NCBI GenBank assembly: GCA_028532915.1
Contig: JAQQAI010000034.1
Span: forward strand, 1 to 64,000
Direction: 5' to 3'
DNA length: 64,000 nucleotides
Source: Sphaerochaetaceae bacterium
GTDB lineage: Bacteria; Spirochaetota; Spirochaetia; Sphaerochaetales; Sphaerochaetaceae
Shown: positions 8,290-17,566 of the stretch, piece by piece
Layout: the number at the start of each line of letters is the position of its first letter
Numbering within the stretch: position 1 is the stretch's first letter
The notes under the pieces: model-generated
Databases searched by the model: none
Told to the model about the DNA's origin: nothing
Seen by the model: only the letters and a program-made list of their open reading frames with translations
Translations under genes and position numbers: made by a program

Positions 8290-9805
8290 CTCCTGCCATG
8301 AGAATTCCTAAACGTCTTCTGCTTGCTTCACTTGCCGGGATCACTTTCTGGATCTTTCCTTTGAATATTACGGCGACCTGATCCGACAGATTCGTGATCT
8401 CTTCGAGTTCCTCACTTATCAGAAGGATGCCGACTCCCTCATTCCGTTTCTGAAGCAGCTGTTTATGGATGAACTCGGCTGCCCCCATGTCGAGGCCCCG
8501 GGTAGGGTAGACTGCTACAAGGAATTTCGGATTCCGGCTGATCTCTCTGGCCAGAATGACTTTCTGGATGTTTCCTCCCGACAGAGACCCTGCCGCGATA
8601 TCGATGTTCGGACTTCTGATGTCGAACTGTGTTCTCAGATCTTCTCCGTTTTTCTGAATCACACTGTTTTTCAGAAAGGTCCGGTTCGAGAATTTTTCGC
8701 TTTCGACATCTTTGAGAACAAGGTTCTCCTTGATCGAGAACGAAGGAACGATCCCTTCGGTATTTCTTTCTTCGGGGACATATCCCATACCGCAGTCGAT
8801 CACCTGTTTCGGGGTGAAGTTGGCGATATCGACACCATCGAAGACGATCTCTCCGCTTTCGACCTTGCGAAGGCCGTTGATCGCCTCTGCAAGTTCCTTC
8901 TGTCCGTTTCCCGAGACTCCTGCGAGACCGACGATCTCGCCTTTGCATACATACAAAGAAAGATCATCAAGGGCGAGAAAGCCTCTGTCGCTTTTTACCT
9001 TCAGATTTCTTATCTGAAGCATAGGTCCCAATGTGCATGCAGGTGCATCATTCTGCGGGAGATTGACTTCATGACCGGTCATCAGCGCGGCGATATCCGA
9101 AGATGAGTGATCTATCGTATTGCCCTGGAACACGACCTTTCCGTGGCGGAGGATCGCGACCCTGCTCGAGAGGTCTTTGACCTCCTGCAGTTTATGGCTG
9201 ATGAAGATGATAGACAGTTCACTGCTCATCTTCTTGAGCAGCGCGATAAGTTCATCGGTCTCCTGAGGAGTCAATGCACTGGTAGGTTCGTCAAGGATAA
9301 GGAATTCGGCTCCGAGACAGAGAGTCTTGACCAGTTCCACACGCTGTTGTTCACCGACCGATAACTGCCAGATATAGGCATCCGGATCGACTGATAAACC
9401 ATAATGCGCAGAAATCTCATCTATCCTGTCTCTCACCATCTGCAGATTTAATTTGAGAGGGTTCCATGCCTTTTTGTACCCTAAAGCGATATTCTCAAGA
9501 ACGGTCAAGTTCGGAACGAGCATATACTGCTGGTGAACCATTCCGATACCATATGCAAAAGCATCGTTAGGACTTCTGAAATGTACCTTTTCACCGTTTA
9601 TGAACATAGATCCTTCATCGGGATGGTACAGTCCCATCAGAATATTCATCAATGTCGTTTTTCCTGCACCATTCTCACCGACAAGGGCCAGAACTTCCCC
9701 CTTCTTGATCTCCAAAGAGATATCATCACATGCAAGAACTCCAGGAAAGCGCTTAGTTATATGTTCGATACGCAAACTATCTATCGCTTTTCTCGTAATT
9801 TCCAT
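8267..9805 (-). CDS. Nucleoside ABC transporter ATP-binding protein, two nucleotide-binding domains
   Basis: The 512-residue protein has two fused ABC domains. The first has an intact Walker A, GENGAGKT (residues 43-50), signature LSVGEQQRVE and Walker B FLILDEPTSAL. The second has the degenerate P-loop GVSGNGQK and signature LSGGNIQKV, as is normal in the sugar/nucleoside (RbsA/MglA-like) ATPases, where only one site hydrolyses efficiently. It powers the two permeases encoded downstream. A terminator lies between it and the binding-protein gene, so it is probably expressed at a lower level than the binding protein. Confidence 0.88.
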   Translation of the reverse strand: MEITRKAIDSLRIEHITKRFPGVLACDDISLEIKKGEVLALVGENGAGKTTLMNILMGLYHPDEGSMFINGEKVHFRSPNDAFAYGIGMVHQQYMLVPNLTVLENIALGYKKAWNPLKLNLQMVRDRIDEISAHYGLSVDPDAYIWQLSVGEQQRVELVKTLCLGAEFLILDEPTSALTPQETDELIALLKKMSSELSIIFISHKLQEVKDLSSRVAILRHGKVVFQGNTIDHSSSDIAALMTGHEVNLPQNDAPACTLGPMLQIRNLKVKSDRGFLALDDLSLYVCKGEIVGLAGVSGNGQKELAEAINGLRKVESGEIVFDGVDIANFTPKQVIDCGMGYVPEERNTEGIVPSFSIKENLVLKDVESEKFSNRTFLKNSVIQKNGEDLRTQFDIRSPNIDIAAGSLSGGNIQKVILAREISRNPKFLVAVYPTRGLDMGAAEFIHKQLLQKRNEGVGILLISEELEEITNLSDQVAVIFKGKIQKVIPASEASRRRLGILMAGVEDDEQI

Positions 9806-9836
9806 CAGCTTTTACCCCGCTGCAATACAGATTTAC

Positions 9837-9876
9837 AAAAAATCCTGCATGGAAACATAGAGTCTACATGCAGGAT
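9837..9876 (-). terminator. Intrinsic terminator between bmpA and the ABC ATPase gene
   Basis: On the minus strand a perfect 10-bp stem (ATCCTGCATG at 9876-9867 with CATGCAGGAT at 9851-9842) and 15-nt loop is followed by six T. It lies inside the transporter operon directly after the binding-protein gene. Partial read-through would give more binding protein than membrane components. Confidence 0.8.
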
Positions 9877-9905
9877 CGTCTTATACGTTAAACTTTCGCA
9901 AACTC

Positions 9906-10937
9906 CTAGTTGTTGTATTCAACCGAGCTCCAGGAAGCAACCGTGGGATGGCTTGCCTGACCTTTGAAGTTTTCGAGGGCTTCTTCCACTTCAGAAGCGA
10001 TTTCCGATGTGATCATATCCTTTGTTGTCTCATTGAATTCGAAGATGAAACCGTCGTTATTGAAATTCATCGGTACGTTCTTACCCCCGAGAACTCCTTC
10101 ATTGACGTAATCAACGATCGTGTTGATGACAGCAGCGTAGTTGTAGGAGGAAGCCGAGAGTACCTTGTAGCCTTCAGGGATTCCGAGCTGGGCCAGATCC
10201 TGTCCTACCCACCAGATATCTTCATCAGGATAATCGGCTACAGCACGAAGTGCTCCGAGAGCCTGCTGTGATGAACCGGTAAGGACGTCTGCACCGCTTT
10301 TGATCTGTGTCTGGGCGACTTCTGCAGCTTTGACGAAGTCCGAGAAGCTTCCTGTATGAGCAACATGGACTTCTGCATCCGGATTTACTTTCTCGACACC
10401 GAGAACGAAACCGCGGTTATACCGTGCTGCGTCTCCGCCGTCAACAGGACCGACCAGACCGATGTTGTTATTCTTTGTGATCAGACCTGCGATCAGACCG
10501 TTGAGGTAACCGGTCTCTTCGCTCTGAGGCATGTAGGAGAACACATTGTCTGCAACGATGTCCGAGCTTGTACCGAAAGCAAAGGAGATTTCAGGATACT
10601 GTTCCGACATCTCGGTGATCAGGTTCTTATACTGTGCACCGTGAGCAATGATTACATCGTATCCCTCGGCAGCATACTGAAGAACGGCTGAACCTGCATC
10701 GACAGGTTTCATTTTCTCCGAGTAGGAGTATTCGATCTCGCCGGGATTCTGCTCCTGTGCAAGAAGAATTCCGTCATGCATTGCCTGACACCACCCTTTG
10801 TCATCAATGGTATTTTCGATGATCAATGCGATTTTCACAACATCGTCATCTCCGGTTTCAGTCTCTTGGCTACCTTGAGCAAATGTCATCGACATGGCAA
10901 GAGAGATCAGCAAAACAGTGATAAAAAACTTTTTCAT
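9906..10937 (-). CDS. bmpA: BMP family nucleoside-binding protein
   Basis: This is the substrate-binding protein of the ABC importer encoded downstream. Residues 1-20 form a Sec signal peptide ending FA, followed by QGSQE as in many spirochaete binding proteins. There is no lipobox cysteine, so it may be periplasmic or membrane-anchored rather than a lipoprotein. The mature part has the BMP/PnrA fold segments DKGWCQAMHDG, VIIAHGAQY and FAFGTSS, and the late segment WWVGQDLAQLG. Known relatives bind purine nucleosides. The gene has a strong own promoter, an AAAGGAG ribosome binding site and a terminator after it. Confidence 0.87.
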   Translation of the reverse strand: MKKFFITVLLISLAMSMTFAQGSQETETGDDDVVKIALIIENTIDDKGWCQAMHDGILLAQEQNPGEIEYSYSEKMKPVDAGSAVLQYAAEGYDVIIAHGAQYKNLITEMSEQYPEISFAFGTSSDIVADNVFSYMPQSEETGYLNGLIAGLITKNNNIGLVGPVDGGDAARYNRGFVLGVEKVNPDAEVHVAHTGSFSDFVKAAEVAQTQIKSGADVLTGSSQQALGALRAVADYPDEDIWWVGQDLAQLGIPEGYKVLSASSYNYAAVINTIVDYVNEGVLGGKNVPMNFNNDGFIFEFNETTKDMITSEIASEVEEALENFKGQASHPTVASWSSVEYNN

Positions 10938-10965
10938 CCTTATGTTCTCCTTTGTGATGTGTTTC

Positions 10966-11002
10966 CATGTATGATCCGATTGTTATGGATTGATCATACA
11001 TG
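10966..11002 (-). other. Perfect 11-bp hairpin at the predicted 5' end of the bmpA mRNA
   Basis: CATGTATGATC at 10966-10976 is the exact reverse complement of GATCATACATG at 10992-11002, with a 15-nt loop. The promoter at 11009-11038 predicts transcription to begin at about 11002, so the mRNA would begin with this stem. A 5'-terminal stem can protect an mRNA from 5'-end-dependent decay. An operator overlapping the start site is the alternative. Confidence 0.65.
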
Positions 11003-11008
11003 CGGGCC

Positions 11009-11038
11009 AGTATACTCGGGAAAATCCTGTTATGTCAA
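11009..11038 (-). promoter_or_regulatory. Strong promoter of the nucleoside transporter operon
   Basis: TTGACA (11038-11033) and TATACT (11014-11009) are separated by 18 nt on the minus strand. The consensus -35 and five-of-six -10 suggest high basal expression. In the 302-nt gap between bmpA and the kinase gene I see nothing else convincing; the part from 11040 to 11239 is AT-rich. Confidence 0.75.
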
Positions 11039-11239
11039 AGACTTAGAGTAAAAATGAATTGATTCCGATTCAGATAAAATGAGTTTTATCTAACTATTGA
11101 ATCAATAAATCTCCCGAAAAGTAAATCCGTTTCATCAAATTCGATTATATCGTATAAGAAACAAATTGCAACAAAAAAATACCAGTTACCGGGTGTGATA
11201 TATTACATAGAGGAAATAATGGCTGTTTCAGTGCCGCAG

Positions 11240-12163
11240 TCAGTCGTGAAGAGATCCGGGAGTAAGCATCTGAGCATTCCGCGCAGCGTATCTGATACCC
11301 TTCTTCAATGATTCAAGGATACTTTCATTCTGCTGTGTATGATAGGCCAGACCGGCTGTAAGAGAATCTCCGCATCCTATTGTGTTCACGGCTTCTGCTC
11401 CGATCGTCTCGACCTCATCAAAACCCTCAGCCGTATAGATCCAGACAGGGAATTTCCCCCGGGTGATGATACAGTTGGTATGATAGGTCTCATACAGCTC
11501 TTTCATCTTTTCTTTCACAACCTCTTTCAGATTCTCGTTGTCCTCACTCTCTTTGACGGTATATCCGGGCAGGTAGGTCGATACGAACTCGCTCAGATTC
11601 GGTTTGATGATATCGGGGCCGTACTGAAGTGAACTGTCGAGATCTTTCCCTTTGATATCGAGGATCACATACTTTCCGAGTTCCTTGGCCTCCTTCACAA
11701 AATCACTGTAAAGACTGTCACTGTAGCCCGGAGCACGTGTTCCGCTGATGACGAGGGTCGTGCATTCTCTGATGATCTGTGAGAAGAGGACTCTGATATA
11801 GGTATCGGTACTGTCGTTCACCTTTGAAGGTTCTTCAACCAGCTCGGTTGTCGTGTTGTGTTCTTTGTTGATGATGGTGGTACATGTGCGTATTGCACTG
11901 CCGCTGTCGGCATAAAAGAGGTCTATATCATCATTTTCGATGAGATCTATCATCTCATCCATTCTTGGGCCTCCAAGATGGGTAAGATGTTTTGCATGCC
12001 CGCCGATCTGGCTGATGATCCGCGCGACATTCATCCCTTTTCCGGATGCATCGAGACGGTAAAGCGAACATCTGTTCACCTCATTTTCGTCGAAACGGTC
12101 GAAGACCATAGTCTTCTGGAAGGTCGGGTTGAGGCAGACTACCAAAATAGATTCTTTGTTCAT
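11240..12163 (-). CDS. PfkB family sugar (phosphate) kinase, 1-phosphofructokinase-like
   Basis: The 307-residue protein is a ribokinase-fold kinase of the branch that contains 1-phosphofructokinase and tagatose-6-phosphate kinase. The N-terminal LNPTFQKTM and GKGMNVAR segments bind the sugar phosphate. The C-terminal anion-hole motif reads NTIGCGDS, where most relatives have GAGDS; the catalytic Asp is kept. The substrate is not determined, and no phosphotransferase genes are nearby to suggest fructose. Its ATG overlaps the dCMP deaminase stop (ATGA). Confidence 0.75.
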   Translation of the reverse strand: MNKESILVVCLNPTFQKTMVFDRFDENEVNRCSLYRLDASGKGMNVARIISQIGGHAKHLTHLGGPRMDEMIDLIENDDIDLFYADSGSAIRTCTTIINKEHNTTTELVEEPSKVNDSTDTYIRVLFSQIIRECTTLVISGTRAPGYSDSLYSDFVKEAKELGKYVILDIKGKDLDSSLQYGPDIIKPNLSEFVSTYLPGYTVKESEDNENLKEVVKEKMKELYETYHTNCIITRGKFPVWIYTAEGFDEVETIGAEAVNTIGCGDSLTAGLAYHTQQNESILESLKKGIRYAARNAQMLTPGSLHD

Positions 12164-12651
12164 AGATTTTCCTTAAAGCTGATAGTGATCGAATCGAGAG
12201 GGATTTTCAGACAGCGCAGGGTCACACCCGCACTGTTGAGCATCCGTTTTGAAGCTTTCACGATATCGCTGTCGCTGTATTTGTCGCTGAGGTAGACCAC
12301 TTCGGTGATTCCCGACTGGATGATCGCCTTGGCGCATTCGTTGCAGGGAAATAAAGCCACGTAGATCGAGCATCCTTTCAGATCCCGGGAGATGCTGTTG
12401 AGGATGGCATTGAGTTCAGCATGACACACATATGGGTATTTTGTCTCGAGAAATTCCCCTTCTCGTTCCCAAGGGAACTTATCATCATCGATTCCCATCG
12501 GAAAGCCGTTGTAGCCGACTCCGACGATCTTTTTGTCACTGTTGACGATACATGCTCCGACTTGAGTATTCGGGTCTTTGCTTCTTTTTGCCGACAGAAG
12601 AGCGACTCCCATGAAATACTGATCCCAATCGATATACTGTTCTCTTTTCAT
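12160..12651 (-). CDS. Deoxycytidylate (dCMP) deaminase
   Basis: The 163-residue protein has the zinc-binding signature of cytidine/dCMP deaminases: CHAELNAIL (His ligand and catalytic Glu) and PCNECAKAI (two Cys ligands), plus the N-terminal segment [13 protein letters not shown] that is typical for the dCMP branch. It converts dCMP to dUMP, the substrate of thymidylate synthase; a flavin-dependent thymidylate synthase is encoded at 52708. It lies between the hydrolase and kinase genes, overlapping the latter by 4 nt, and AAGG precedes the start by eight bases. Confidence 0.88.
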   Translation of the reverse strand: MKREQYIDWDQYFMGVALLSAKRSKDPNTQVGACIVNSDKKIVGVGYNGFPMGIDDDKFPWEREGEFLETKYPYVCHAELNAILNSISRDLKGCSIYVALFPCNECAKAIIQSGITEVVYLSDKYSDSDIVKASKRMLNSAGVTLRCLKIPLDSITISFKENL

Positions 12652-12671
12652 CTTGTGTACCTTATGCCCCG

Positions 12672-13589
12672 TTAATGGTTTTCGAAAAAGGAGAGGATCT
12701 TCTCAAGAAGCTGCTGCTGTACACTTTTGTACATGAGAAGGACATGCCTGTTGTGATCCTTGTCCATATGAGTGATCTCGTATTCCTTTTCAGTTGAACT
12801 GATATGTTTATAGATATATTCGAGGTTGACCGAAGGGACGGTCCTGTCGTTATGATCATGAAGCATAAAGATCGGAACGTTGATGGAAGAGAGATTCCTT
12901 TTGATCTTTTTCAGCGCCGAGAGGAAGGATACTCCCACTCTCACGAATACTCCCTTGTATCCGATCCAGAGTTCATCGCCGTCGTTCTCTTCCTCTTTGC
13001 CGTAGTGGATCCCGGTTTTGATGGACGCTGTGAACAAAGCGACAGTTCTGGCGAAGTAGTAGAGCCAGTTCTTTACCACACCTTCAGATATGTTGTTGAG
13101 AAAGACAGGGGCTGCGATGGTGCACACGGCATCGGGACGCTGCGCTTCTTTTGTGAACGTTTCAGCCAGGTGCAGGGTCATCGCTCCGCCCATCGAGGTC
13201 CCTATCACATACAGTTTCTCATACTGGCTCCGTTTATCGAGATAGTACTCTTTCATGTAGGCAAACCACTGACTGTAGGTCGTATTTTCCAGATGCTCCG
13301 GCTTCGTTCCGAACCCGGGAAGAAGAGGAACGAAGATATCGTAGCCTTCCTCGAAAGCCTTCTTTGCCGCATAGTCGTATGCATAAGGAGTGCTGGGAAG
13401 ACCGTGGATCATGATGATCGCCTTATTGCTTTTCTCATCATGTTCCAATATGACAGGCAGACATCTCGGATCGAATACTTCGTCTACCTGTGGAACTGCA
13501 GTCTGACGGGGTTTGTCCCTGTATCCGATGAGGGTGACATTCCAGATCATCCAGATCACAATCAGTGAAATTATTATTAGCGGTACCAT
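12672..13589 (-). CDS. Membrane-anchored alpha/beta hydrolase (lipase/carboxylesterase-like)
   Basis: A hydrophobic N-terminal helix (about residues 1-18, [15 protein letters not shown]) anchors an alpha/beta hydrolase domain. [12 protein letters not shown] is the oxyanion region, GTSMGG the nucleophile elbow with the catalytic Ser, and HDHNDRTVP near the end holds the acid. The last His is probably in MDKDHNRH. The substrate is unknown. Two starts are possible. I prefer the ATG at 13589, because a promoter-like pair ends seven bases before it and no ribosome binding site precedes either start; the alternative ATG at 13601 adds four residues. It heads the hydrolase/dCMP deaminase/kinase operon. 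Confidence 0.78.
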   Translation of the reverse strand: MVPLIIISLIVIWMIWNVTLIGYRDKPRQTAVPQVDEVFDPRCLPVILEHDEKSNKAIIMIHGLPSTPYAYDYAAKKAFEEGYDIFVPLLPGFGTKPEHLENTTYSQWFAYMKEYYLDKRSQYEKLYVIGTSMGGAMTLHLAETFTKEAQRPDAVCTIAAPVFLNNISEGVVKNWLYYFARTVALFTASIKTGIHYGKEEENDGDELWIGYKGVFVRVGVSFLSALKKIKRNLSSINVPIFMLHDHNDRTVPSVNLEYIYKHISSTEKEYEITHMDKDHNRHVLLMYKSVQQQLLEKILSFFENH

Positions 13590-13596
13590 AGGCAAT

Positions 13597-13625
13597 AGCA
13601 TAAACGATATGACTCAGAGAGACAA
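13597..13625 (-). promoter_or_regulatory. Candidate promoter of the hydrolase gene, leaderless layout
   Basis: On the minus strand TTGTCT (13625-13620), 17 nt, TATGCT (13602-13597), then 7 nt to the ATG at 13589. No ribosome binding site lies in the 7 nt. Each hexamer matches the consensus at four of six positions. Confidence 0.4.
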
Positions 13626-13650
13626 GAAGCGAAATCTTACCTGTTTTCAT

Positions 13651-13678
13651 AAAAAAACGGCTCCCGAAAGGAGAGCCG
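13651..13678 (-). terminator. Terminator of the oadGAB operon
   Basis: On the minus strand CGGCTC and GAGCCG (13678-13673 with 13663-13658) pair around a short loop and are followed by seven T. It lies 25 bases after the oadB stop. Confidence 0.85.
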
Positions 13679-13702
13679 CTTTGATAGAAATTTTATGTTT
13701 TC

Positions 13703-14929
13703 CTACATGAGGAACTGCAGAGCAGGACGCAGGCCGTCGACAAGTTCTTCCATATACGGAACAACTGCAAGCAGAACACCGGCCGCGACTGCCGAACCGA
13801 GAACACCTGCTACATTCGGGCCCATGGCGTGCATGAGAAGGAAGTTCTGAGGATTGCTCTCCTGTCCGACTTTGCTCGATACCCTCGCTGCCATCGGCAC
13901 AGCTGAAACACCGGCAGATCCGATAAGAGGATTCACTGGATGTTTCGGATCGATCTTGTTCATCAGCTTGGCGATGAGAACACCCGTAGCTGTTCCCAGA
14001 CCGAATGCGATGAGTCCAAGAGAGAGGATTCCGAGAGTGTTGAGGTTCAAGAACTTCTCAGCTTCCATCTTCGAGCCGACCGAAAGTCCCAGGAAGATGG
14101 TGACGATGTTCATCAGAGAATTCTGCATCGTATCACTGAGTCTGTTGACGACTCCGCATTCTTTTGCAAGATTCCCGAACATCAGAGCCCCTACGAGGGG
14201 AGTCGCCGACGGAAGGAGAATAGCACAGACTGTAAGAACCGAGATAGGAAAGAGGATCTTCTCCAGTTTCGAAACCGGTCTGAGCTGTTCCATCTTGATC
14301 AGCCGTTCTTTCTTAGTTGTCAGAGCTCTCATGATAGGCGGCTGGATGATAGGGACTAGAGCCATGTATGAGTAAGCGGCAACGGCGATGGATCCCAGAA
14401 GGTCGGGAGCCAGACGGCTTGTCACATAGATTGCAGTAGGTCCGTCAGCACCTCCGATGATTCCGATCGATGCTGCGGCATGAAGATCGAAGTTGATTCC
14501 GGGGATGAATGAGAGACCAAGGGCTCCCAGAAGAGCCGCGAAGATACCGACCTGAGCAGCCGCACCGAGAAGAAGTGTCTTCGGGTTGGCGATCAGCGGG
14601 CCGAAATCGGTCATTGCTCCTACACCCATGAAAATGAGAATCGGGAACAGGCCTGTTTCGATCCCCATATCGTAGAGCAGCTTGATGAAACCTTCACCGC
14701 CGTGAGTGCTCGTGGGGTCGATCCCTGCGATATAGGCGAACGGGATGTTCGCCAGAATACAACCGAAGCCGATGGTAACCAGCAGCAGCGGTTCAAAACC
14801 TTTTGCAATGGCAAGGTAGAGAAGCAGGAATCCTACGAGGATCATTACAACGTTTCCCCAGCCTCCGGCAGCAAGGAATCCCATGAGCCCTGTTGTCTGC
14901 CATAATTGTTGAAATGCTTGTCCAATCAT
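13703..14929 (-). CDS. oadB: Sodium-pumping oxaloacetate decarboxylase, beta subunit
   Basis: A 408-residue polytopic membrane protein of the OadB/MmdB/GcdB family. It has the family's conserved segments [49 protein letters not shown] (the Asp within GGADGPT is the key sodium site) and [10 protein letters not shown]. The beta subunit removes CO2 from carboxybiotin on the alpha subunit and moves sodium ions outward. It follows oadG and oadA on the same strand, with GGGAG before the ATG, and is closed by a strong terminator. Confidence 0.93.
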   Translation of the reverse strand: MIGQAFQQLWQTTGLMGFLAAGGWGNVVMILVGFLLLYLAIAKGFEPLLLVTIGFGCILANIPFAYIAGIDPTSTHGGEGFIKLLYDMGIETGLFPILIFMGVGAMTDFGPLIANPKTLLLGAAAQVGIFAALLGALGLSFIPGINFDLHAAASIGIIGGADGPTAIYVTSRLAPDLLGSIAVAAYSYMALVPIIQPPIMRALTTKKERLIKMEQLRPVSKLEKILFPISVLTVCAILLPSATPLVGALMFGNLAKECGVVNRLSDTMQNSLMNIVTIFLGLSVGSKMEAEKFLNLNTLGILSLGLIAFGLGTATGVLIAKLMNKIDPKHPVNPLIGSAGVSAVPMAARVSSKVGQESNPQNFLLMHAMGPNVAGVLGSAVAAGVLLAVVPYMEELVDGLRPALQFLM

Positions 14930-14941
14930 GTATCAGCTCCC

Positions 14942-17044
14942 TTACTCGATTACAGCGAGAACATCGTCTGCCATCAATTGATCACCTTGCTTAACGAGGA
15001 TTTTCTTGATGACACCGCTGACCGGTGCAAAAATCTCATTTTCCATTTTCATTGCTTCCATTACCAGAATCAGACCGTTCTGCTCGACTGTGTCGCCTTC
15101 TTTGGCATCGATTCTGAGCACCAGACCGGGCATCGGAGCTTTCACTTCCGTTGCGCCTGCTGCGGGCGCTGCACTCGGTGCAGCACTGGGTGTGGCAGCC
15201 GGGGCTGAAGAAGCGGGTGCGGCTGCGGCAGAGGAGATCACAAGAAGGACCTCGTCAGCAGATTTCTGATCACCCTGTTTCACTTTGATTTCGCTTACTG
15301 TACCGCTGACGGGAGCGAAGATCTCATTTTCCATCTTCATAGCTTCCATCACCATCAGAACATCATTTTCTTTGACTGTATCGCCGACAGAGACATTTGT
15401 TCTGAGAATCAGGCCGGGCATCGGAGCTTTCACTTCGACCGCAGCTGTTGCTGCTGCAGGTGCCGGTGCAGCTGCTGCAGGTGATGCAATCCCGTCTGTG
15501 ACGGAAATATCGTATGAAACACCGTTGACGATCGCCTTGTCACCTTTGAGCTGTACAGCATAGGATGAGTTGTTGACCTTGACAGTGTAGTCTGTCTTGT
15601 TGGATGAAGCGGCTGCAGCTTTCGGAGCTTCTTTGGCGACAGCACTTTTGAGTCTGACACCGTTGACCTTTGCCTTGCCTGTGAGGAAAAGGATACCTTT
15701 TTCTTTACAGCTTGCCGCAATGAAGATGTTTTCTTCGGTGATCTCGAGGTTCTCTTTCTTGAGCATCTCGATTGCTGCATCTCTTCCTTTCTTGGGATCT
15801 TTGTCGTTGAGATCGACAGCGACCTCTTTGGTTGTAGGAAGTTTGAGCTGTTCGCTGGAGATCTTGATGACTTCAGCATCGGGTTCGACCGGGGTCTTTC
15901 CGAAATATCCGAGGACCATCTTTCCGTATCCTTCTGCTATCTTCTTCCAGGGTCCGAACATCACGTTGTTGAATGCCTGCTGGAAATAGAACTGGCTAAC
16001 AGGAGTAACACTTGTTGCGTATCCGCCTTTCGCCACAACTTCAGCCATAGCATGAGTGATTTCAGGGAAGCGGTCCATCAGACCGTTGTCACGAAGCATC
16101 TGAGTGTTTGCTGTAAGAGCTCCGCCGGGAAGCGGGCTGAAGGGGATGATCGGGTTGACTGTTGTAGCTTCAGGTGGAAGGAAGTAGTCGCTCATGCACT
16201 CTTCGAAGACTCTTTCGGCTTCCATGACTTTCTCGATATCGATATCGAGAGAGTACTCGGTTCCTCTGAGAGCATGCCACATGGTGATGACATCGGGCTG
16301 GCAGGTTCCGCCCGATACGGGAACCAGTGAAAGGTCGACCTGGGAGGCACCGGCTTCGATGGCACTCATGTACTGCTGGATCGATACCCCTGCTGTCTCG
16401 TGAGAGTGGAATACGATGTTCATATCCTTTCCGAGAAGCTTTCTGGCTCTCTTGATTGTTTCATAGACGATCTTTGGTGTTGATGTTCCCGAAGCATCTT
16501 TGAAACAGACTGAATCGTAAGGGATCCCCGCATCGAGAATTCCTTTCAGGGTCTTCTCATAGAAATCGGGATCGTGAGCTCCTGTCGCCCCTGGGGGGAG
16601 AGCCATCATGGTCACACACACTTCGTGACGTAAACCTGCTTCATGGATAGCCTTTCCGCTGTCGATGAGGTTGTTCACATCATTGAGTGCATCAAAGTTT
16701 CTGATAGTCGAGATACCGTGTTTCTTGAACAGCTCGGCGTGCAGTTTGATGATGTCTCTCGGCTGAGAATCGAGACCTACGACATTGATACCTCTGGCAA
16801 GGGTCTGCAGGTTTGCATCGGGTCCGGCAACTTTTCTGAACTCGTCCATCATGGCGAATGCATCTTCATTTGTATAGAAATACAATGACTGGAAACGGGC
16901 TCCGCCGCCGGCTTCAAAATGGTTGATACCTGCTTCTTTTGCTGCTGCTACAGCCGGCATGAAATCTTTTGTAAATACTCTAGCTCCGTAGACAGACTGG
17001 AATCCGTCACGGAAAGCTGTACACATGAAATTGACCTTTTTCAT
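14942..17044 (-). CDS. oadA: Oxaloacetate decarboxylase alpha subunit with two biotinyl domains
   Basis: The 700-residue protein has an N-terminal carboxyltransferase TIM barrel (about residues 1-470) with FRDGFQ (D13), KDASG (K182) and HSHET (H213, H215). A short linker then leads to two biotinyl domains, residues 537-605 and 633-700, each with the biotin site EAMKMEN (K570 and K666), separated by an Ala/Pro/Ser linker. Most OadA proteins carry one biotinyl domain, and most read RDAHQS where this one reads RDGFQS. It transfers CO2 from oxaloacetate to biotin, for decarboxylation by OadB. The operon is G-A-B. A ribosome binding site AAGGAG precedes the ATG. Confidence 0.92.
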   Translation of the reverse strand: MKKVNFMCTAFRDGFQSVYGARVFTKDFMPAVAAAKEAGINHFEAGGGARFQSLYFYTNEDAFAMMDEFRKVAGPDANLQTLARGINVVGLDSQPRDIIKLHAELFKKHGISTIRNFDALNDVNNLIDSGKAIHEAGLRHEVCVTMMALPPGATGAHDPDFYEKTLKGILDAGIPYDSVCFKDASGTSTPKIVYETIKRARKLLGKDMNIVFHSHETAGVSIQQYMSAIEAGASQVDLSLVPVSGGTCQPDVITMWHALRGTEYSLDIDIEKVMEAERVFEECMSDYFLPPEATTVNPIIPFSPLPGGALTANTQMLRDNGLMDRFPEITHAMAEVVAKGGYATSVTPVSQFYFQQAFNNVMFGPWKKIAEGYGKMVLGYFGKTPVEPDAEVIKISSEQLKLPTTKEVAVDLNDKDPKKGRDAAIEMLKKENLEITEENIFIAASCKEKGILFLTGKAKVNGVRLKSAVAKEAPKAAAASSNKTDYTVKVNNSSYAVQLKGDKAIVNGVSYDISVTDGIASPAAAAPAPAAATAAVEVKAPMPGLILRTNVSVGDTVKENDVLMVMEAMKMENEIFAPVSGTVSEIKVKQGDQKSADEVLLVISSAAAAPASSAPAATPSAAPSAAPAAGATEVKAPMPGLVLRIDAKEGDTVEQNGLILVMEAMKMENEIFAPVSGVIKKILVKQGDQLMADDVLAVIE
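14945..15436 (-). repeat. Tandem duplication of the biotinyl domain in oadA
   Basis: Two copies of a roughly 205-bp coding segment (15230-15436 and 14945-15148) encode closely similar biotinyl domains, both with APMPGL, EAMKMENEIFAPVSG and VKQGDQ. The DNA of the copies is clearly alike but not identical, especially around the biotin site. An 81-nt Ala/Pro-rich linker separates them. Confidence 0.9.
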
Positions 17045-17066
17045 TAAAACTCCTTGAAATGTGTTC

Positions 17067-17339
17067 TTAACGTTTTGAAAGTGAAAGGGCTGCTGCTATC
17101 GCGGCTGCAACCTCTGCACCCTTGCCTTCAGTACTCGAAGCGACTGGGGAAGAAGCGCGTTTCACAGGGGCTGTAGAAACTTTTTGGGGAAAGTATCTAT
17201 TGACGATGAATGACAGTAATTTTGTGGTGAATACAAGCAATGTCAGGAAAAGGAAAACTACACCCATTCCTATCACTAACAGTATTAACCCATTGTTCAC
17301 CTGCTGCAACAGCAGTTCTTTAGGTAATTGGTTTAGCAT
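17067..17339 (-). CDS. oadG: Oxaloacetate decarboxylase gamma subunit
   Basis: A 90-residue protein with one membrane helix (about residues 18-44) and a flexible C-terminal tail rich in Ala, Ser and Lys. This matches OadG, the small subunit that holds the alpha and beta subunits together and, in studied members, binds zinc at its C-terminus; the His-rich end of those members is not obvious here. The assignment leans on its position 22 nt upstream of oadA. AAGGAG precedes the ATG, and a clear promoter lies 50-80 nt upstream. Confidence 0.8.
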   Translation of the reverse strand: MLNQLPKELLLQQVNNGLILLVIGMGVVFLFLTLLVFTTKLLSFIVNRYFPQKVSTAPVKRASSPVASSTEGKGAEVAAAIAAALSLSKR

Positions 17340-17389
17340 GATTAATGCTCCTTACGATATTGTGTGTTGAATCAGAATACACTCAGGTT

Positions 17390-17418
17390 ACTATAACGTG
17401 AATAGAAACCCATTTCAA
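17390..17418 (-). promoter_or_regulatory. Promoter of oadGAB
   Basis: TTGAAA (17418-17413), 17 nt, TATAGT (17395-17390) on the minus strand. The predicted transcription start near 17383 gives a leader of about 44 nt containing an AAGGAG ribosome binding site. Confidence 0.7.
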
Positions 17419-17530
17419 GGTGCGAAATGTATCTAAAAGAGGCTATTTACAGACTTTTTGCAGCCATGTAATTCACACGGGATTATCGAAAACCTGACAG
17501 AATCCCAAAGCCGGGATGGAATGCTCTCGC

Positions 17531-17559
17531 TTGCCTAAATGAGGAACTTTCTTTACTCT
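17531..17559 (+). promoter_or_regulatory. Candidate promoter of the 157-residue protein, leaderless layout
   Basis: TTGCCT (17531-17536), 17 nt, TACTCT (17554-17559), then 7 nt to the ATG at 17567. A GGAG sits only one base from the ATG, too close for a normal ribosome binding site. The -10 is weak (three of six). Confidence 0.3.
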
Positions 17560-17566
17560 GTGGAGT

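Noticed and set aside
10938-11240. Purine riboswitch before the nucleoside transporter
   Set aside because: The conserved purine-riboswitch core is absent; only the 5' hairpin is found.
11600-12200. Inactive sugar kinase because of GCGDS instead of GAGDS
   Set aside because: The catalytic Asp is kept and Cys for Ala in the anion hole occurs in related kinases, so I treat it as active.
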